Assembly (NCBI GenBank): GCA_008360955.1
Contig: LUCM01011253.1
Location: forward strand, 473,933-537,932
Length of the DNA: 64,000 bases
Origin: Fasciolopsis buskii
Taxonomy: Eukaryota > Platyhelminthes > Trematoda > Plagiorchiida > Fasciolidae
Direction: 5' to 3'
This document shows, one piece after another, positions 35,953-49,529 of this stretch. The notes below the pieces were generated by a model. The model did not search any database and was not told the origin of the DNA. It worked only from the letters and a program-made list of their open reading frames with translations. Position numbers and translations under genes: made by a program. The stretch's first letter is position 1, and each line of letters begins with the position of its first letter.

Positions 35953-38493
35953 CTGAGATTGGTTGGAAAAAGCGGGAGAGAAATGTAACAAATGAGATAT
36001 TGTGCACCATGGTATAATAAATGCGAATGGCACGGAAAAAGGGTAAAATTCAGAGGCATAGATCGGTGAAAATGGGTCGTGCCGAGATCTTGAAAAGTGT
36101 GCCCACTGAGAGCTTATGTTCGACTTTGGTACGGATCGATGAAGTCCCCAACTATCAGGATAATGTTCAAGCATACAGCACTCCTAGTTGGATCTATTTA
36201 AGGCTATTAATTAGGAAACTATTCCCCATAGCTTTTTTCAATTGGATCACCTATTAAGATATTCGTGAGGAACCAGATGCTCCCAACAATTTACTATCGG
36301 AAACTAAGCTGGCAGGTTTGATATTTTATATTTGAGAAAGCCGTGTTTCGTTCTTGGATTTACGCAAGCTATTTATATCGTGGTCACGAGACTGACTGAA
36401 AAAATGCTGAGGATATCACAGGTAATAACTAAGAATTTCTAAATCTAAAAGAACGCAACCATAATTTGTGTGCACAATTAGCAACCTCATAAGGTAAGTG
36501 GAGATCACCGAATTATATCAATCTAAGATTAAAGAAAAATTCAAGTAAGTGCAAGCGAGTGAGATAATCGTAACGGAAACCAGAACATGACAGCGAGAAA
36601 CCATAAGAACACTTGGACGGATGAACGATAAGGACACATTATCCGAGGAAAACGCCTAGCAAGTTAAGGAGCAAATTGTTGCATCTTTCGTGGGTTGATA
36701 CTGCACAGCATACCAATAACCTATTAAAGAAACAGTTAATTTTGTGCGGATTGGAAGAAGAGTCGATAAAGCGGATTGAGAAAGAAATAGTCAAATCATA
36801 ACACCTCGGGAAATTTCACTACTCTCATAATTTAAAACGGCAAATAGAAGAGAAGCAACACCAACATCACGACCAATAGCATTGACGACGACCAAGATAA
36901 CAAGAACAATAAAAAAGAAGAGGCATTCATTCATTCAACATTTTTTAACAAAGCTATTCAAACATCTTTACTATCAGTAGGCGGCGTTAGTGCACTTTTC
37001 ACTAATCTTGATACAAAAACACCCGGGGAAACAAGCAAACATAGTTTCGTACATTTCCTTGTGGATTAGAACTGGACAGGCACCGGTTCACTGGCCAGTT
37101 CTTAATCGTGTGCCGCAAGGATGGGGATTCAAGTAAATATTTGACCGCAGAATCGGTGGAGAGCCGTGAAACATCGAACAAGGCATGTCTGGTGTGACGC
37201 ACAAGCTTCGCGTTAACACTGGATAATTTTCATTTTAGTATTTAATACCACTGATTCTACCTCTGGCAGTTAGGTACTATGCAAATCAGACTAAATATTT
37301 TGCTAACCACTCTCCACAAATCGTGCTGCCACAGAGCACTGAGTTGATAGAGGTTTAGAGGTGTCCAATTAGCGAATCACTCTAGGCATATATTTGTCAG
37401 ATATTTAAGTATAGCCCGTAATTACCTTAATCGACTCCAGTCTGCGCTACGTGACTGGAGGTGAATGGATTTATTCATCTCTATATGTCGTGCCTACCCT
37501 CTGATACCCTGAAAAGTACGTGACAGGATACTCGGAACGTACATGAAGACTATGCTTGTTGAAGCCAATCCACGTTCACTTACCTGCGCAACGACTGCGT
37601 TTCGCGTACGCCATCTCAGCAATGTATCCTCTCACTCGTTATTAACGGCATTCACATGGTGACTGCATGTACATGCATGTATACGAAGAGTTCGTTTCGT
37701 GGATGGTGCTCATCATATGCCTGCCAGTAAAGTGCTTTGTGTTGCAGCCAGCATGAATTTTGGGGACCACTGCTCCCAAGGTACTATTAATCGCGATGAT
37801 TTTTGCGCACTTATGCACGCGGCAATGTTAATGACATACTATGGACACAACAAATGGAACTTGAAGTCACTATTAAAAGAATGAATAGTTGGACGTTTAG
37901 GACACCCTTCCGTGTTTCGCCATGCATTCAAAAATGAAATAAAACAAGCACGGGCACACGCACTAATCGATAGCTAGAATTCATTGAAAGGAACAATAAC
38001 GCTGTAGCTGGTTCGGTGTAAATCAGCTCGGGGAGAAGGCTAAAAGATTTTAGCTAGAGACTAGTGTTTACGGGGTCTCGGAGACCTGGGGCAATTATTT
38101 GGTCGTTACTATCTGGTCCTGTTTCGCAAAAAATTCTGGCAAGAATAGTACCCAATGAAGCATAGGATTTCAGACTCTTCTGTTTACTCAGTTGCTTGTT
38201 TTCTTCGAGAAAAGATATTCGGAATGCTAATTTGCTGAACAATATATACCATTATTACATTACGTCCCACTAGTTCGATAAAGGTGGAAGTAAATGGTCA
38301 GCTATTTCAAGGGAAAAATGCCTCACCGGGAATAAAACTCAGAGTGCATGAGTCATGTTGGAATGAAAACTATCTTTGGAATGCAGATGTAGTAAATCAA
38401 ATTAGCAAATCTTCCTCATGAACTCAGACGCAAAATAAGAGGAAAGGGAACCGAGTGATAGATGCATAAACGAAAGGTATTAGCCCCGCTTAC
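35953..38493 (-). other. Musashi-like intron (2.5 kb)
   Basis: Donor GTAAGC (from 38493) and acceptor CAG (to 35953). It splits the glycine codon of the RNP1 motif of RRM2 after its first base. No element recognised; an A-rich stretch with many GAA/CAA triplets occurs at about 36840-36940. Confidence 0.75.
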
Positions 38494-38542
38494 CCCGATG
38501 TCGATTCGTTGCTTTGTCCATCATGAGCTCACATGATTCAAT
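38494..38542 (-). CDS. msi: Musashi-like gene: RRM2 micro-exon
   Basis: A 49-bp minus-strand exon: acceptor GTACCAG, then ATT GAA TCA, ending CGG G before donor GTAAGC. It encodes IESCELMMDKATNRHR plus the first base of Gly, that is beta-2/beta-3 of RRM2. DK-x-TNRHRG immediately before the RNP1 octamer is the Musashi signature. It starts on a codon boundary, matching the end of the preceding exon. Confidence 0.93.
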
Positions 38543-41500
38543 CTGGTACGTGGTTCGATCCAGAAAAGATATCAAGGCGGGTTGGTAAATAGATTGGGGA
38601 GATGATAATAACCATAGCGGTGGTAACAAAATACAAATAGTGCATGAAAGCGATGAGACAAAGCAGTTGAAGCAGTGGTACAAACCTTATGACTAGGATG
38701 AACGACAATTAACGTTCGATAATGAAGATACAACTCCAAGCTCCAAATGAAGACCACTATGTGTAAAACTGACGATATTTTTAGCGGTCGTTTTGTGACC
38801 CAGTCGTCACATGCCGCTAATCCTGTATGCTTTACTCTAGTGAAAAACAGTAATACCTAAAGTTTTCCTGGTGTAATGGGCAATATAGAGTTCACTACGT
38901 TCAACTTAATCGATATGCTTTACATATGAACAGTCACCGTCCAACCTCAGAGAAGATCTTTGCCGTAGACTGAATTTTCCACGCAAATTACTTATCGTAC
39001 AGCTTGGCATAGGGGGTTCAGGATTTTCGGAAAAAAACAAAAGGACTGGTTTTGAACATACTGAGATTTAGCATAGGATTCTAAAGATGTTGCACACCCT
39101 CGACTCCAACTGAGTTGCCTGCAACTTCATGCAAAAGCCTATATATAATATATAATGTATATATAATATATAACATAATATATATAATATATATCCTTTG
39201 GCGCTATTTTTCAAGTTTTACGAGGAAGTTTGGTGAAACTCGACAACTGTTTGAAATTCATAGCTAGTGTAGTATAAGAAATTGCTGATTACTTTCCACT
39301 TCAAATAGTTACGAAGACTACCATGAAGTAAGTAGTAGGAGAAATCTCGGATACCGATTCAAGACGGCTTACTTCGTTGAATTAGCTAGAGAGTATTCGC
39401 ATAAACAACTGGGGAAGGAGACTTGTTATATGCAAATAGTTGCATTTAGTATAGATCATGGGCAACTGACCGACTCGCCAAGTATTCTCTTATCAACCTA
39501 ATTATCGTAAAAAATCGGATGAGAATTATCATCACTGCAAGAAATCCCAAGAGTATTCTCATATGAAACGAGTAACAGCGCAGTTCAGTCCGACGCAGGC
39601 TTTGAAAGTGTTCGCTTGTATGTCCGTCGGTGAGTGGGTACTTGCAGACGAACTGACCAGCTAAGGGTGCATTCATTGCTCTACAGATCAGCCTTCACTT
39701 GGACCTGTCCATCTGTGGACTGATGTTGACGTGTATGTGTATAGACATATGAGGTTAACAAGCTCCAATGAAGCTTGGTTAGAGCTAAAGGGAATGCGTT
39801 TCAGGCCGTGATTCCCATGAGGTCCATCTGGCGAAGAAAGCTTCGGCACGTCCGGCGGCAGATGAAATCAAGGAGCAGGACCGCTGTCAGATTTCAGCGA
39901 GCAGCAAGGGAAGTCCGCCTCTTAATCAAAGTGATTTTCCAATAACTCGCATAGATTCACAGTCCGGTCAATAGCTAATTCTTAAACCATTTGTAATTCC
40001 TGAAGTCTTACCAAATTCAACTTAATAAACATTAACAACCGTTTAGACCGGTGGAATTAGTTCTTTGTGTTACAGATTGTATTCACGATTCCGTAGGTAG
40101 GCAGTTTTGTTTTTAGGCGGAAAATAAGATTTTCACAAAATGTTTGCTAAATTAATGCAGTAAAATAGGCTGACAACACACTAATTTAAGGATAATCAGC
40201 GATCACGAATCCGAGAATTGGAGTGATCTCTGGTAGAAAAATACAGGAAGTTGATCATCGTATCGAGCCGGGTAAGGGCAGGACACCATCAACCCCACAA
40301 ATGACCGAATTCGAGAACAAAGCAGGTGGTAGGAGACTAAGGGGACACAAGAATTCGGATATATAACAAGGCCAAAAGAGGCGAAGTACTGTTGAGGAGA
40401 TTAAACAAATGATCGCAAGCCAGAAAATGCGTGAGACTTTTCCCCCGACAGCTGTTTCAGCCTGAGGGTCATGGTGGGAGTTTCAGGACGTACACCTGAT
40501 GCGCAATCCACAGCAGGGTGTGGGTATTGTGCCGAACCGAAAATACAGAAGCGCAAAGGGGACTTTAGCAGCGTCTTTTTCAATATGCCATATTAACATT
40601 TTCCTGAAAAATTATCACAATGAATTGAGTGGTTATTCGGTAAAGTCAGGAAATCATCGGTTTAGTTCGGGACTGAAACATTACAACCAGTTAAGCTGGA
40701 AATTTTTGATCCATCATACAAGTGAAATCAACAACGGGCGAATCCTGTCTTCTTCAATTTCACGTCCCTTTTATAGATCATGGAGGTATTGGCACTATTG
40801 GGACGAGAGGTAGCAAGTGTGAGCTAAACAAGTAGCACCACTATTTCCTCCAGTCAGAAAAACCAACTGATAATTGTCTCGTCCACTATGATAGTATCAC
40901 AAATCACTCTCAAAATGATACAGTGAATCAGATATTTCGAACTGGTGAATTTCGTGCAAAGTAACGGAAAAAATGATTCCACAGCGGCAGGTTAGATTAC
41001 GCAGTCAGAACCCTGGAATAAAGCGTTTCAGTTACACCACACCCATCGTCATTCATCACCGCGGAGCTGGTAAACCTAAAATCACTACATCTCCTTGATA
41101 CCGTAAAAGAACCTAATTTACTGAAAAATAATTTATGGTTATCAGTCACACCAAGATTTATGCGAATGAGCGACGTCTATAGTGCTCCAGGTCTCTGAAG
41201 TTACGGGGGAGGTATGTACCAACACAGTTAAGTGATATAAATCAGCCAATTGATAAGCAGTCGAGTACCTTTAAATAAGTTACAAAATTACTGGTGGTAT
41301 TATGAAACCAAGACACTGTCCACCTGTCCGTGATTACTCTAGACGGTGTTCCTCCTTCCTTCCCGTGATTCATATGAGAAGTGAGAAGCTGAACCCTTAC
41401 ATTCAGACTATGTTTCCTGACCCTACTTCGTGGACGTCAGTGTGAGATCGTCAGCAAGAAACTCGACAAGTTAGCAATAGATTTTTAGGACATACTTAAA

Positions 41501-44500
41501 GCATGAGTGCAGTGAAACGGACATGTCTAAAATCCACTAGGGTCCAGTACACGGAGAAGTGTCTAGCGGTAACCTTGATCTTGAAACTTGGAGTGGAATA
41601 GCAGCACATATGGTCTCACTAGTCGAAGTGTGTTAACGAGACGAGTGACAGATGCATACGTCTATCAAAAACGTGACAATTATAGTAGCGGCGGTGATGG
41701 CAAACAGGCTTGTGGTAACGACAATGGCAACCACAACAATCAAAAAAGCTCTAGCGAAATAGTGAGCTGCTTGGAAAAGAACGTGCGGATGACAGGTTTG
41801 AGAATGAAGTGGCATGGAAGTGACAAAAGGTGGAAAAAGCGCCACCAGAACCGCCTGGGGCACCATTCTATCAAGTGATAATGAACTGGATGACACCTAA
41901 GTGCAAGATGCACCAAAACAGGAAATAGTTTGAGAGGAATGTGGACAAAAATTCCAGCTCTCCCACTCAAAATCCACAACTTGTTCTTGGTTGCGTCATA
42001 GTATGTCGACTCAGATCATAGTAGCCGCCCGGATGATGCCTTTGGTCAGATCTCAAAGAATCAACCGGTTCTTCGTCGGGTTGGCAAACTAAAGGAACTG
42101 CGAACAAGCCGTGAGTTTCATCATCAAATCTATGCAACAAGCTTACAAATTCAACCCCTATGCAGTTTTATGACATCAGTTAATTAAATTATAAGCTTCC
42201 ATCTCCTTGGCTCATTCACTGTTTCTTTTACCGTGAGTGCCCCATATTCTACTACAGATGAAGAGGGTCACTACACGGACCGTTGAACAACTAGCCGTCA
42301 TCCGAGGTGTTCAGCCGGCTCCTATAATTATGATAGCGTAACAAATCTCGTCTATAAACGGTCTCAATAACACCTCAGTGTTGGGAAAAGTAATGATAAA
42401 TAGCGCTAACATACTAATCCAAGTGGGTGTAAAAACATCATAGTTACTAAGGAATTTGAACTCGCACATCACGTCCAAAGGTCAACACGATTATTTGTAC
42501 CATTCAGCTTCATTCCCAATGTGAAAGACTGATAGCGGAACTCTCGGGTCAGTGGCCAGTGCCATTGTATGACTAATTTCCACAGGTGAATATCACTCAG
42601 ACTAATAGGAACAGAAGCCGGAGATTGTTTTTCCCATAGTGCTGCTGAGTGAAATAAAAGTAAAACGGGCAAATCCAACCATGGTCTGAAATTAGCGAAA
42701 TAAGTTCAGCGAAAATGCAGCAGCTGAACTAGCTATTCACAATTGGAAACATTCGTGTGGAGAGGATAAATCAAAAGTTTATTTCGCAACTTGCAAACAA
42801 GTCAGGTATTTGCATTATGCCAGTCTGTGTACAAACACAGGCAAATGAGGTAAGCATCGATGGACCATTCAGTGAACCATAAATGAAATTCTTTTGCACA
42901 TCCGTTCATGCTGCTTTCATAAGCAGACAGATAGACAGAGAGAGAGAGAGAAAGCGGAAGAGAGAGTACTTCCTCTGTGTACTGCACCTATCCAAAAATA
43001 GACAACTGGTAAGAGGGAGAACCAGACAGAGCTACGCAGTGCATACTGTGTTGCGGTAGTCTGACGGAATAGACACAAACGGGAAAGACAACGCACGAAA
43101 GTCCGGGAAGAAAATAAACTTTTAAAGTTTTCTTCACGGCCCAATCGGTCGTCATTTCTCCCAATGGCCCTGAAATTGAAAGCAGGAGCTAATGCCAAAT
43201 TTGACGTTCTGGTCTCGCTGCCATAAACCGATCATACGACGCGTGTGCACATGGGTAATTATTTGATGCACTGACGATTAGCAACAGCTATATGAGGTTA
43301 TACAATTGCTCTGTTCCCCCCAGGGAGAAACAGAAACGACGAAGTGGAGCTTTGGTCCCTTTGAAGCAGTGTGCAACCATACCAACCTCTTTGTGCGTGG
43401 CATATCGTCCTTCCATTCAGGCAAGACCTCAGAAGACTACCCACAACGATCAAGGCTCTCAGCAAAGAAAGCATCATGGCGACCGGAAAATTTGCAAACG
43501 CATCCAACAGAATGCTATGAATTGCAAACCTAAGTGCAAATCAAACAGGCTTCCTGTCAGTTCCACCCATTCATAAGGCACCGGCGATTCAAGTGTTGAG
43601 TATTGAATTAACGGACATAATGGATAGAAGGTTCCATTCGAATATAATTGCATGGCTACATGCATTCACATATAAGCATAGGCACACACGCACATGGACA
43701 TAGCAACAACAAAAAGTTTCGATATTAGACTGTTAAATGTCAAAGCTGGTAGTTAACTTGGGAGGTGTCGACAGATGACAATGAACTGTGCTCGGTGGAA
43801 ATTGGAACAGAAAAGGGGCACAAATTCCGGTGCTAACTCCGCATTTTGTACAATAAGATAAACTCCAAGGGCTACATTTCTCAATCCAAGAGCCACACGG
43901 GACTTAAGTTAAACAAACAAGGTTTTTGCTCCTGTGTATTTGTCTGTTTTCAGGTCTTACCCATTGCGTCCTTGTTATTTTAGTTAGTCTAGTGAGGAGA
44001 AATGTTAGAATCATCCCCCAGAGATTATAATTTATTGGTAGGAAGGCTGAATAAATTATCCATAAAATTCCCTGACCCACATTTGATCAAACTCTTCTCG
44101 GATGCTACTCGCCTTCCCATGCCTCAACCCGTTCACTTTTCCTTGAGTCCAATAAACTATTCATCGGTTTTTGATGATTGTTAATCATTCTGTTCCTTTA
44201 AATATTCATTTATTTCCGAAATTTCAATGGGGTTCAATTTATAATCGAATTGCCAGCATGTCGGCTCAACACCCAGTGTTGAGTTTGTTTATGAGTGATC
44301 AGGAATCCAATATCAAATAACTTTTCTTGCACCATCCAAAACAATACCGATGATCAACTCGCCAACAGTTTTTACTGTTTTACACTGTTTATCATTGTCT
44401 GTTCTTGGGGGTGGGAGCTTTATTCATGTTTATTGACATTGCTTTATTGACCACTTTGGTTCTCGGGCTCTTTCGACCAAAGCGGTCGCTAGTGAAGCTG

Positions 44501-47500
44501 GTGTTTTTATATTTGTAAACTTCGTAAATTTTACTGCATCTTCCCAATAAACGACTATTGATTTTCAATTAAATTTCAGTCTTGTCCTTTAGCTGAGTAC
44601 TATGGTCTAACGAAGTTCGGTAAGAATCTCGTTTCGTCGTGCTGATTAGGGAAATTTAACGACTAAATTAGACAACTAGGATGTGACCACGCGTAGCTGT
44701 ACTCACAGAAGTTCACACGGGACCAACAATCACTACAAGTACAAATTAAAGGGACACCGGGAAGTAGCATTAGTAGTTCCAGAAATCCGAGATAGTATAG
44801 ATCAGCAATTGCTTTAGGGATATTTGGTATGTCATTTCAGGCTAAGAAACACTCGAAGAAGCTAACTGCAGTTTGTAGATGTCAGCAGTACAAACCTGTG
44901 AACGAACTTTCAAGTTTGCAATCCAAACCAATCCAAATTTCTGGTGCTACACACCAAAAGTTCAAGACTAGATAGAGCTAATCTAAGTGGTTCAGCGTTT
45001 TACACAAGAAGCGCTCTTACTTTGAATACGGAATTAGAGATTCCGTTTTACTCAAGCCTTCGCTGCTCTCAGCGGAACATAACGTGGTCTCAGAAGTCTT
45101 CTCGCTTAAATGAGTAAGGCCTCGGCACTTCCGAACAGGTGCAATATACGCACGTTACAACCTAATTATTCATGTTCCGAATCCACCGGGAACACATCAA
45201 TGCCCGTTGCCCCTGGGTACTAAAACGTTGTAAGCATCCTCGGACAGATTACGCGATATAATCGAACACGCATAAGCATACATAAAAGTAAACAGAAAGT
45301 GAGCTTTATCTACGATCTGGATCTTGATCAGATCATTACATGGTTGTTTAAAGACAAACCAAGGTTGAGCGTGTCGAACCAGTGAGTACAAACACCGCCA
45401 ACATCATCACCAGCATGACTGTACTACCTGTGTGGTCAACAATTAGCTTTTTGCATACGTCGGGACTTCGACCTGGGTTCAACAAGACAGGACCTAGCAA
45501 AGGGATCAGAAAAACTAGCACTTTTTGGAGTTGTATTAAAATGTGACAGCGCATATACAGGCCAGAGTGATGGACCACTGCTATGTACAAATAAGAAGGG
45601 GGCCTATCAAAAAGGAGAACAATTGTGGCAATGGTGTATAACAACGGTAAATTTCTAAAACTATTTCAGATGAAATATAAGCAGTTCTGCAGACCATATT
45701 GTGTGAATATATTAAAGGGATGCTTAAGTCATCCATGTCGATCAGCATAAACACTGTCCACCGGGGATGTGTGTAGTCAGGCTCTGGAAAGCCCCAGTTA
45801 ACCTTTGGGACCAAACTGTAACTCATGCAAGAGCCACACGTCAAGCAGTCCAGAATGGAAGTCGATGATTCCGTATCACAGGATTATAGCCGCCTACTGA
45901 TTCCGATGATCTACGTCATTGTATTTATAACATGATCCATGGCAGGTGATACTATTAAATTTGGCAGAACTGATTTAAAAATTTATCGGGCGATTCAACC
46001 ATTGGGTTATATACTGAGGTGTGAGGCCACTCCAATTATATTTTAACAGTTATTTAAATGGCAAAATTACAACTCGAACCCATTCGCTCATCCAGCCGTT
46101 TGTGTATCGACTGCAGAGCGGTCAGTCAGTTTGTCTCAACCTTTTTCAGTTAAAAACAGCAATTCACATCCCCAGGGGCAAGATGCACTTAGCTTGACTG
46201 AACACTTCACTCCAAAGGTTTCGTGAACCATGATAGAGATCCAAGCTTCCCAAACCCTTAAAGCCAAAAGTGGCTGACTCAGAGACCATGTTGTGTTGCT
46301 ATCCTAGTAGGATGCAGTTGCTCCACGGTAAGCTGAGCTGAAGATCCACGGGTGTACACTTGGTAATGAACGGAAAAATCCAGTCGGTCACTTCCGCGAA
46401 ACTGAGACAAAATGTCAAAAACAAATCGGTCTAATCACTGGGTATAGTGTACAGAACAGTTTTAACCGGTGTATAAACACTGTGTTGCTCACTAATCTGC
46501 CAGGTTGAACTCTACGGAAACAATGTTCATGCAAGATCCCAAAACATCATCCTAGTAGCAAGTTGTCTCAAATGATAGCTAAGGCAAATGAGTATGAACA
46601 GTTACGCAGTTGCCTTGACGCTGTGCGGCTGTGCCGGATCATGGAAAACTGATTAAAAAAATGCCCGCAGCACATGACCAGGGAAAAGGAAGGCAAAGTG
46701 CGAAAAACAGCTCAGCATCTTTGCCATCTAACAAATCGACTGGAGATATTCAGTCGAATATACCATGGAGGGAAGATGAATTTCGGCTCGTGCTATCATC
46801 GAAATTCCCGCTGTTGAGACAGAACTAGTGAGAAATAACAAGTCAAATCTTTATCCATCGATTATCACTAATCTAATCAATCATGGTGATTACCAAAAAT
46901 AAATTAGGAAGCACATTCAAACGGGAGTAGTGACAAGATATCAGGTCTGTGAACAGTAATCTCTGCGGTTCTAGAGATACGACGATAATTCTGGTGTCCT
47001 TTGTGTAGCGATTTGTAACAACAAACACAAGTGATTAAAGTGAAGCATCTAAACAACTGATGTTGTATAAAAACAGATACACACAAACATATCCATGTTT
47101 CGGGACACTGATAACTCCGTCGTCCCATGAACGAAATCGTCAGCAAGAGCGAGCACGCGGACTAGGAAAACTGGGTTTGGGGAGCAGATTATGTGCGCAC
47201 CGGACAGTGCAATTAACGGGTCACTAAAGCGGTTGCTCACGGCAGTTTTATGGCATTTGGTATGCGTGATCGATCGTCAGATTCGGCCAAGACAGCTTGA
47301 GTTGAGTGCGCGCATTAAAATTGTCCACGTGACCGCGTAACGTTTTACACCATTTTGTGAAGTCTGACCACTCCATGATGTTTGGAAAATTAGTGTTCTT
47401 TAGATATACTATAATAACCAAGCAGAGTGATTACAAGAAGATGAAAAGCTATCGGATAACCTCTGAGATTTTCGCCCGATAAACCGGATGAAAAGATACA

Positions 47501-47533
47501 ACAATGAAGTGGGGAACTGACAAAAGAACTTAC
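38543..47533 (-). other. Musashi-like intron (9.0 kb)
   Basis: Donor GTAAGT (from 47533) and acceptor CAG (to 38543). It contains an AT-rich tract at 39140-39194 and a short GA run near 42937-42951. The plus strand is purine-rich at about 42790-43760. No coding frame or element with a recognisable family was found in the rest. Confidence 0.7.
39140..39194. repeat. AT-rich simple sequence (ATATAAT-type)
   Basis: A 55-bp tract of only A and T apart from one G and one C, made of TATATAAT-like units. Confidence 0.85.
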
Positions 47534-47629
47534 TTTACCAAATTGGCTAAAGTATTCGCTCAGTTCATCATTTGTGGTCTGTGTGGCCACACCACCGATG
47601 AATACCCGTTTGGTTCGAGTAGCTGCCAG
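47534..47629 (-). CDS. msi: Musashi-like gene: RRM2 N-terminal exon (RNP2)
   Basis: A 96-bp minus-strand exon of 32 whole codons, acceptor TTTACATACCAG and donor GTAAGT. It encodes TRTKRVFIGGVATQTT followed by NDELSEYFSQFGK. The TRTK basic linker and the RNP2 hexamer VFIGGV open RRM2, and helix 1 ends in FGK. In Musashi proteins the same block reads T-R-T-K-K-I-F-V-G-G-L. Phase 0 at both ends agrees with its neighbours. Confidence 0.93.
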
Positions 47630-49529
47630 CTGGTATGTAAAGACGAGCGGGACAGATACATAGAAGAGAAAAAAGAATCGTAAATTTCGGTGGTACAGCT
47701 AGAATTAAATGAAATTACGTTCACAATTTATGTACCTTTTGAAGAATGAAGAATGGAACCATCGTTTGGAATAAGTGACTAAGATCCCAGGCAACAAATT
47801 GGAAGATTTTCCATAAATTGCTAACAGAGACAAAGACGATCAGCAGGGGACTAAGATCAAATGTCGAAGTTAAAACAGGATGCAGAAAAAAGGTCAATAT
47901 TAATGTAGGCTACTGTGGCACACAAATTACCATCTACACTGATGTGTTTATGAGTGCGAATGAAAAAATCACTAGGTCTCGTCTGCAAGGTGTTGTTTAG
48001 TTCTTGTATTCTGAAAGTTCTTAAATAGAACACCGCGTGTCACTTTGGGTCAAATAACTGGCGCTCAATCAACAACAGTAGCAACAACAAAAACGACAAC
48101 GGCACCGGCAGCCAGACCCGAAGATCCGGCACTGGGACGGCCTGAAAGTTTCCGGTGTCAGCCGCTCCGGCACCGGAACAACAGCAGCTCTGATAACGGA
48201 CTACTGTTACTCGGCGCACCAAGACAGAGTGTGTATGTATGCAATGAGATTTAGCACCGAAAATAAACACCGAAATTTGTGCAAGCTAAACCACCAGGCG
48301 AAACAGAAGCATCCCGTGAAAAGCGGAAGCCCCACGCCCTCGGTCCCCCTCATGTTGTTAGGTCAAGCCGACAGTACCGAAACTTTAAAACGATCGTTTT
48401 CAGGTCAGCTGAAGGAGGGATTGGTCCTGTCCATAACGTTAAAACGCGAGAAAAAGAACGATAAACTGAACCATAAACAAATTTACTGGACCCGGACCGG
48501 CGGCTGATCACAGCACGTACGGATGATATGCGATGAGGAGCAGTTGCACGGGAACAATAGCGCATGGAGGAACGCGCTTAAAACGATATGCCTTTATGAC
48601 GATATTTGACCTATTCAACTCGTCTGACATCACAGTAACACGCTTGAGAAGCATTAGTGACAATAAAAACAAAATATCCGATTAGTGAGCAGTCATTTCG
48701 ACTTGGCTTCAAACGGAGGATGGACGATTGTGAGTTAAACACTTCAGCAGCAAGGTCGTACAGGTTTATTATCAACTGGTAGTTAATACGATTGCCGTAA
48801 GGAGTCAGAATTAACGTCACAGAAAGAGAAAGACAGTAAGGTCAAACGCCTGGAGTGCAACTCGTCAGGAAATAGCGAGGAATTATGCTAGTAGGTTCAC
48901 AGGATTCGCGGGAGCATCTTGAACTCAAGGTATATCGGGTGATTTTATCAAAACTGATGATTTTTTCCTTCCGTCCTTAATACTAGGCTTTAGAACGCAG
49001 AAATCTTTTAAAAACCGATTTTCATAGCCAATCCAACAAAGGTAAGTAAATAAATCGTCATGTTCTACGAAAGTTCTTGGGATATTCCCGGAATACTTTG
49101 TGTGAACCGACCAAGTCCAACTCAACATAAACCTTCGTCGTTCAATCGGGATAGATCACTTTACCTAGTGACCTTTGGCTTGAGCCCTCTTGTCGAATCA
49201 AGGAAGCATAAAAGAAAAGGATGACAACCGACTGCATATTATAAATAGTGAGTCCCTTAATTACCACCGTAAAAACCAATTTTGGATGAACACTGTCTAG
49301 ACTAGGAGAATGTTTCAGTTCAGTTAAGTTTAAACAACCATTAACCGTGCACCACCGTGCCCTGGTTGCGATTGCCAGCTAGCAGCTCAACTGCTCAAAC
49401 AAACAAGAACAGGGACTAATGAAAGATCAAATGTAGAAAAGTAGGCTGAAGAGCAATATAGAAGAAAAATTTCGAATGCAAGAGGGCTACTGACTGCGGC
49501 ATTGAACCAAATTACCCACCGTCGCCATC

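Noticed and set aside
45581..45844. Possible RT fragment with an M-D-D motif on the minus strand
   Set aside because: The motif stands alone. None of the neighbouring RT blocks (finger motif, catalytic-Asp region, GxRQGCP) could be found around it.
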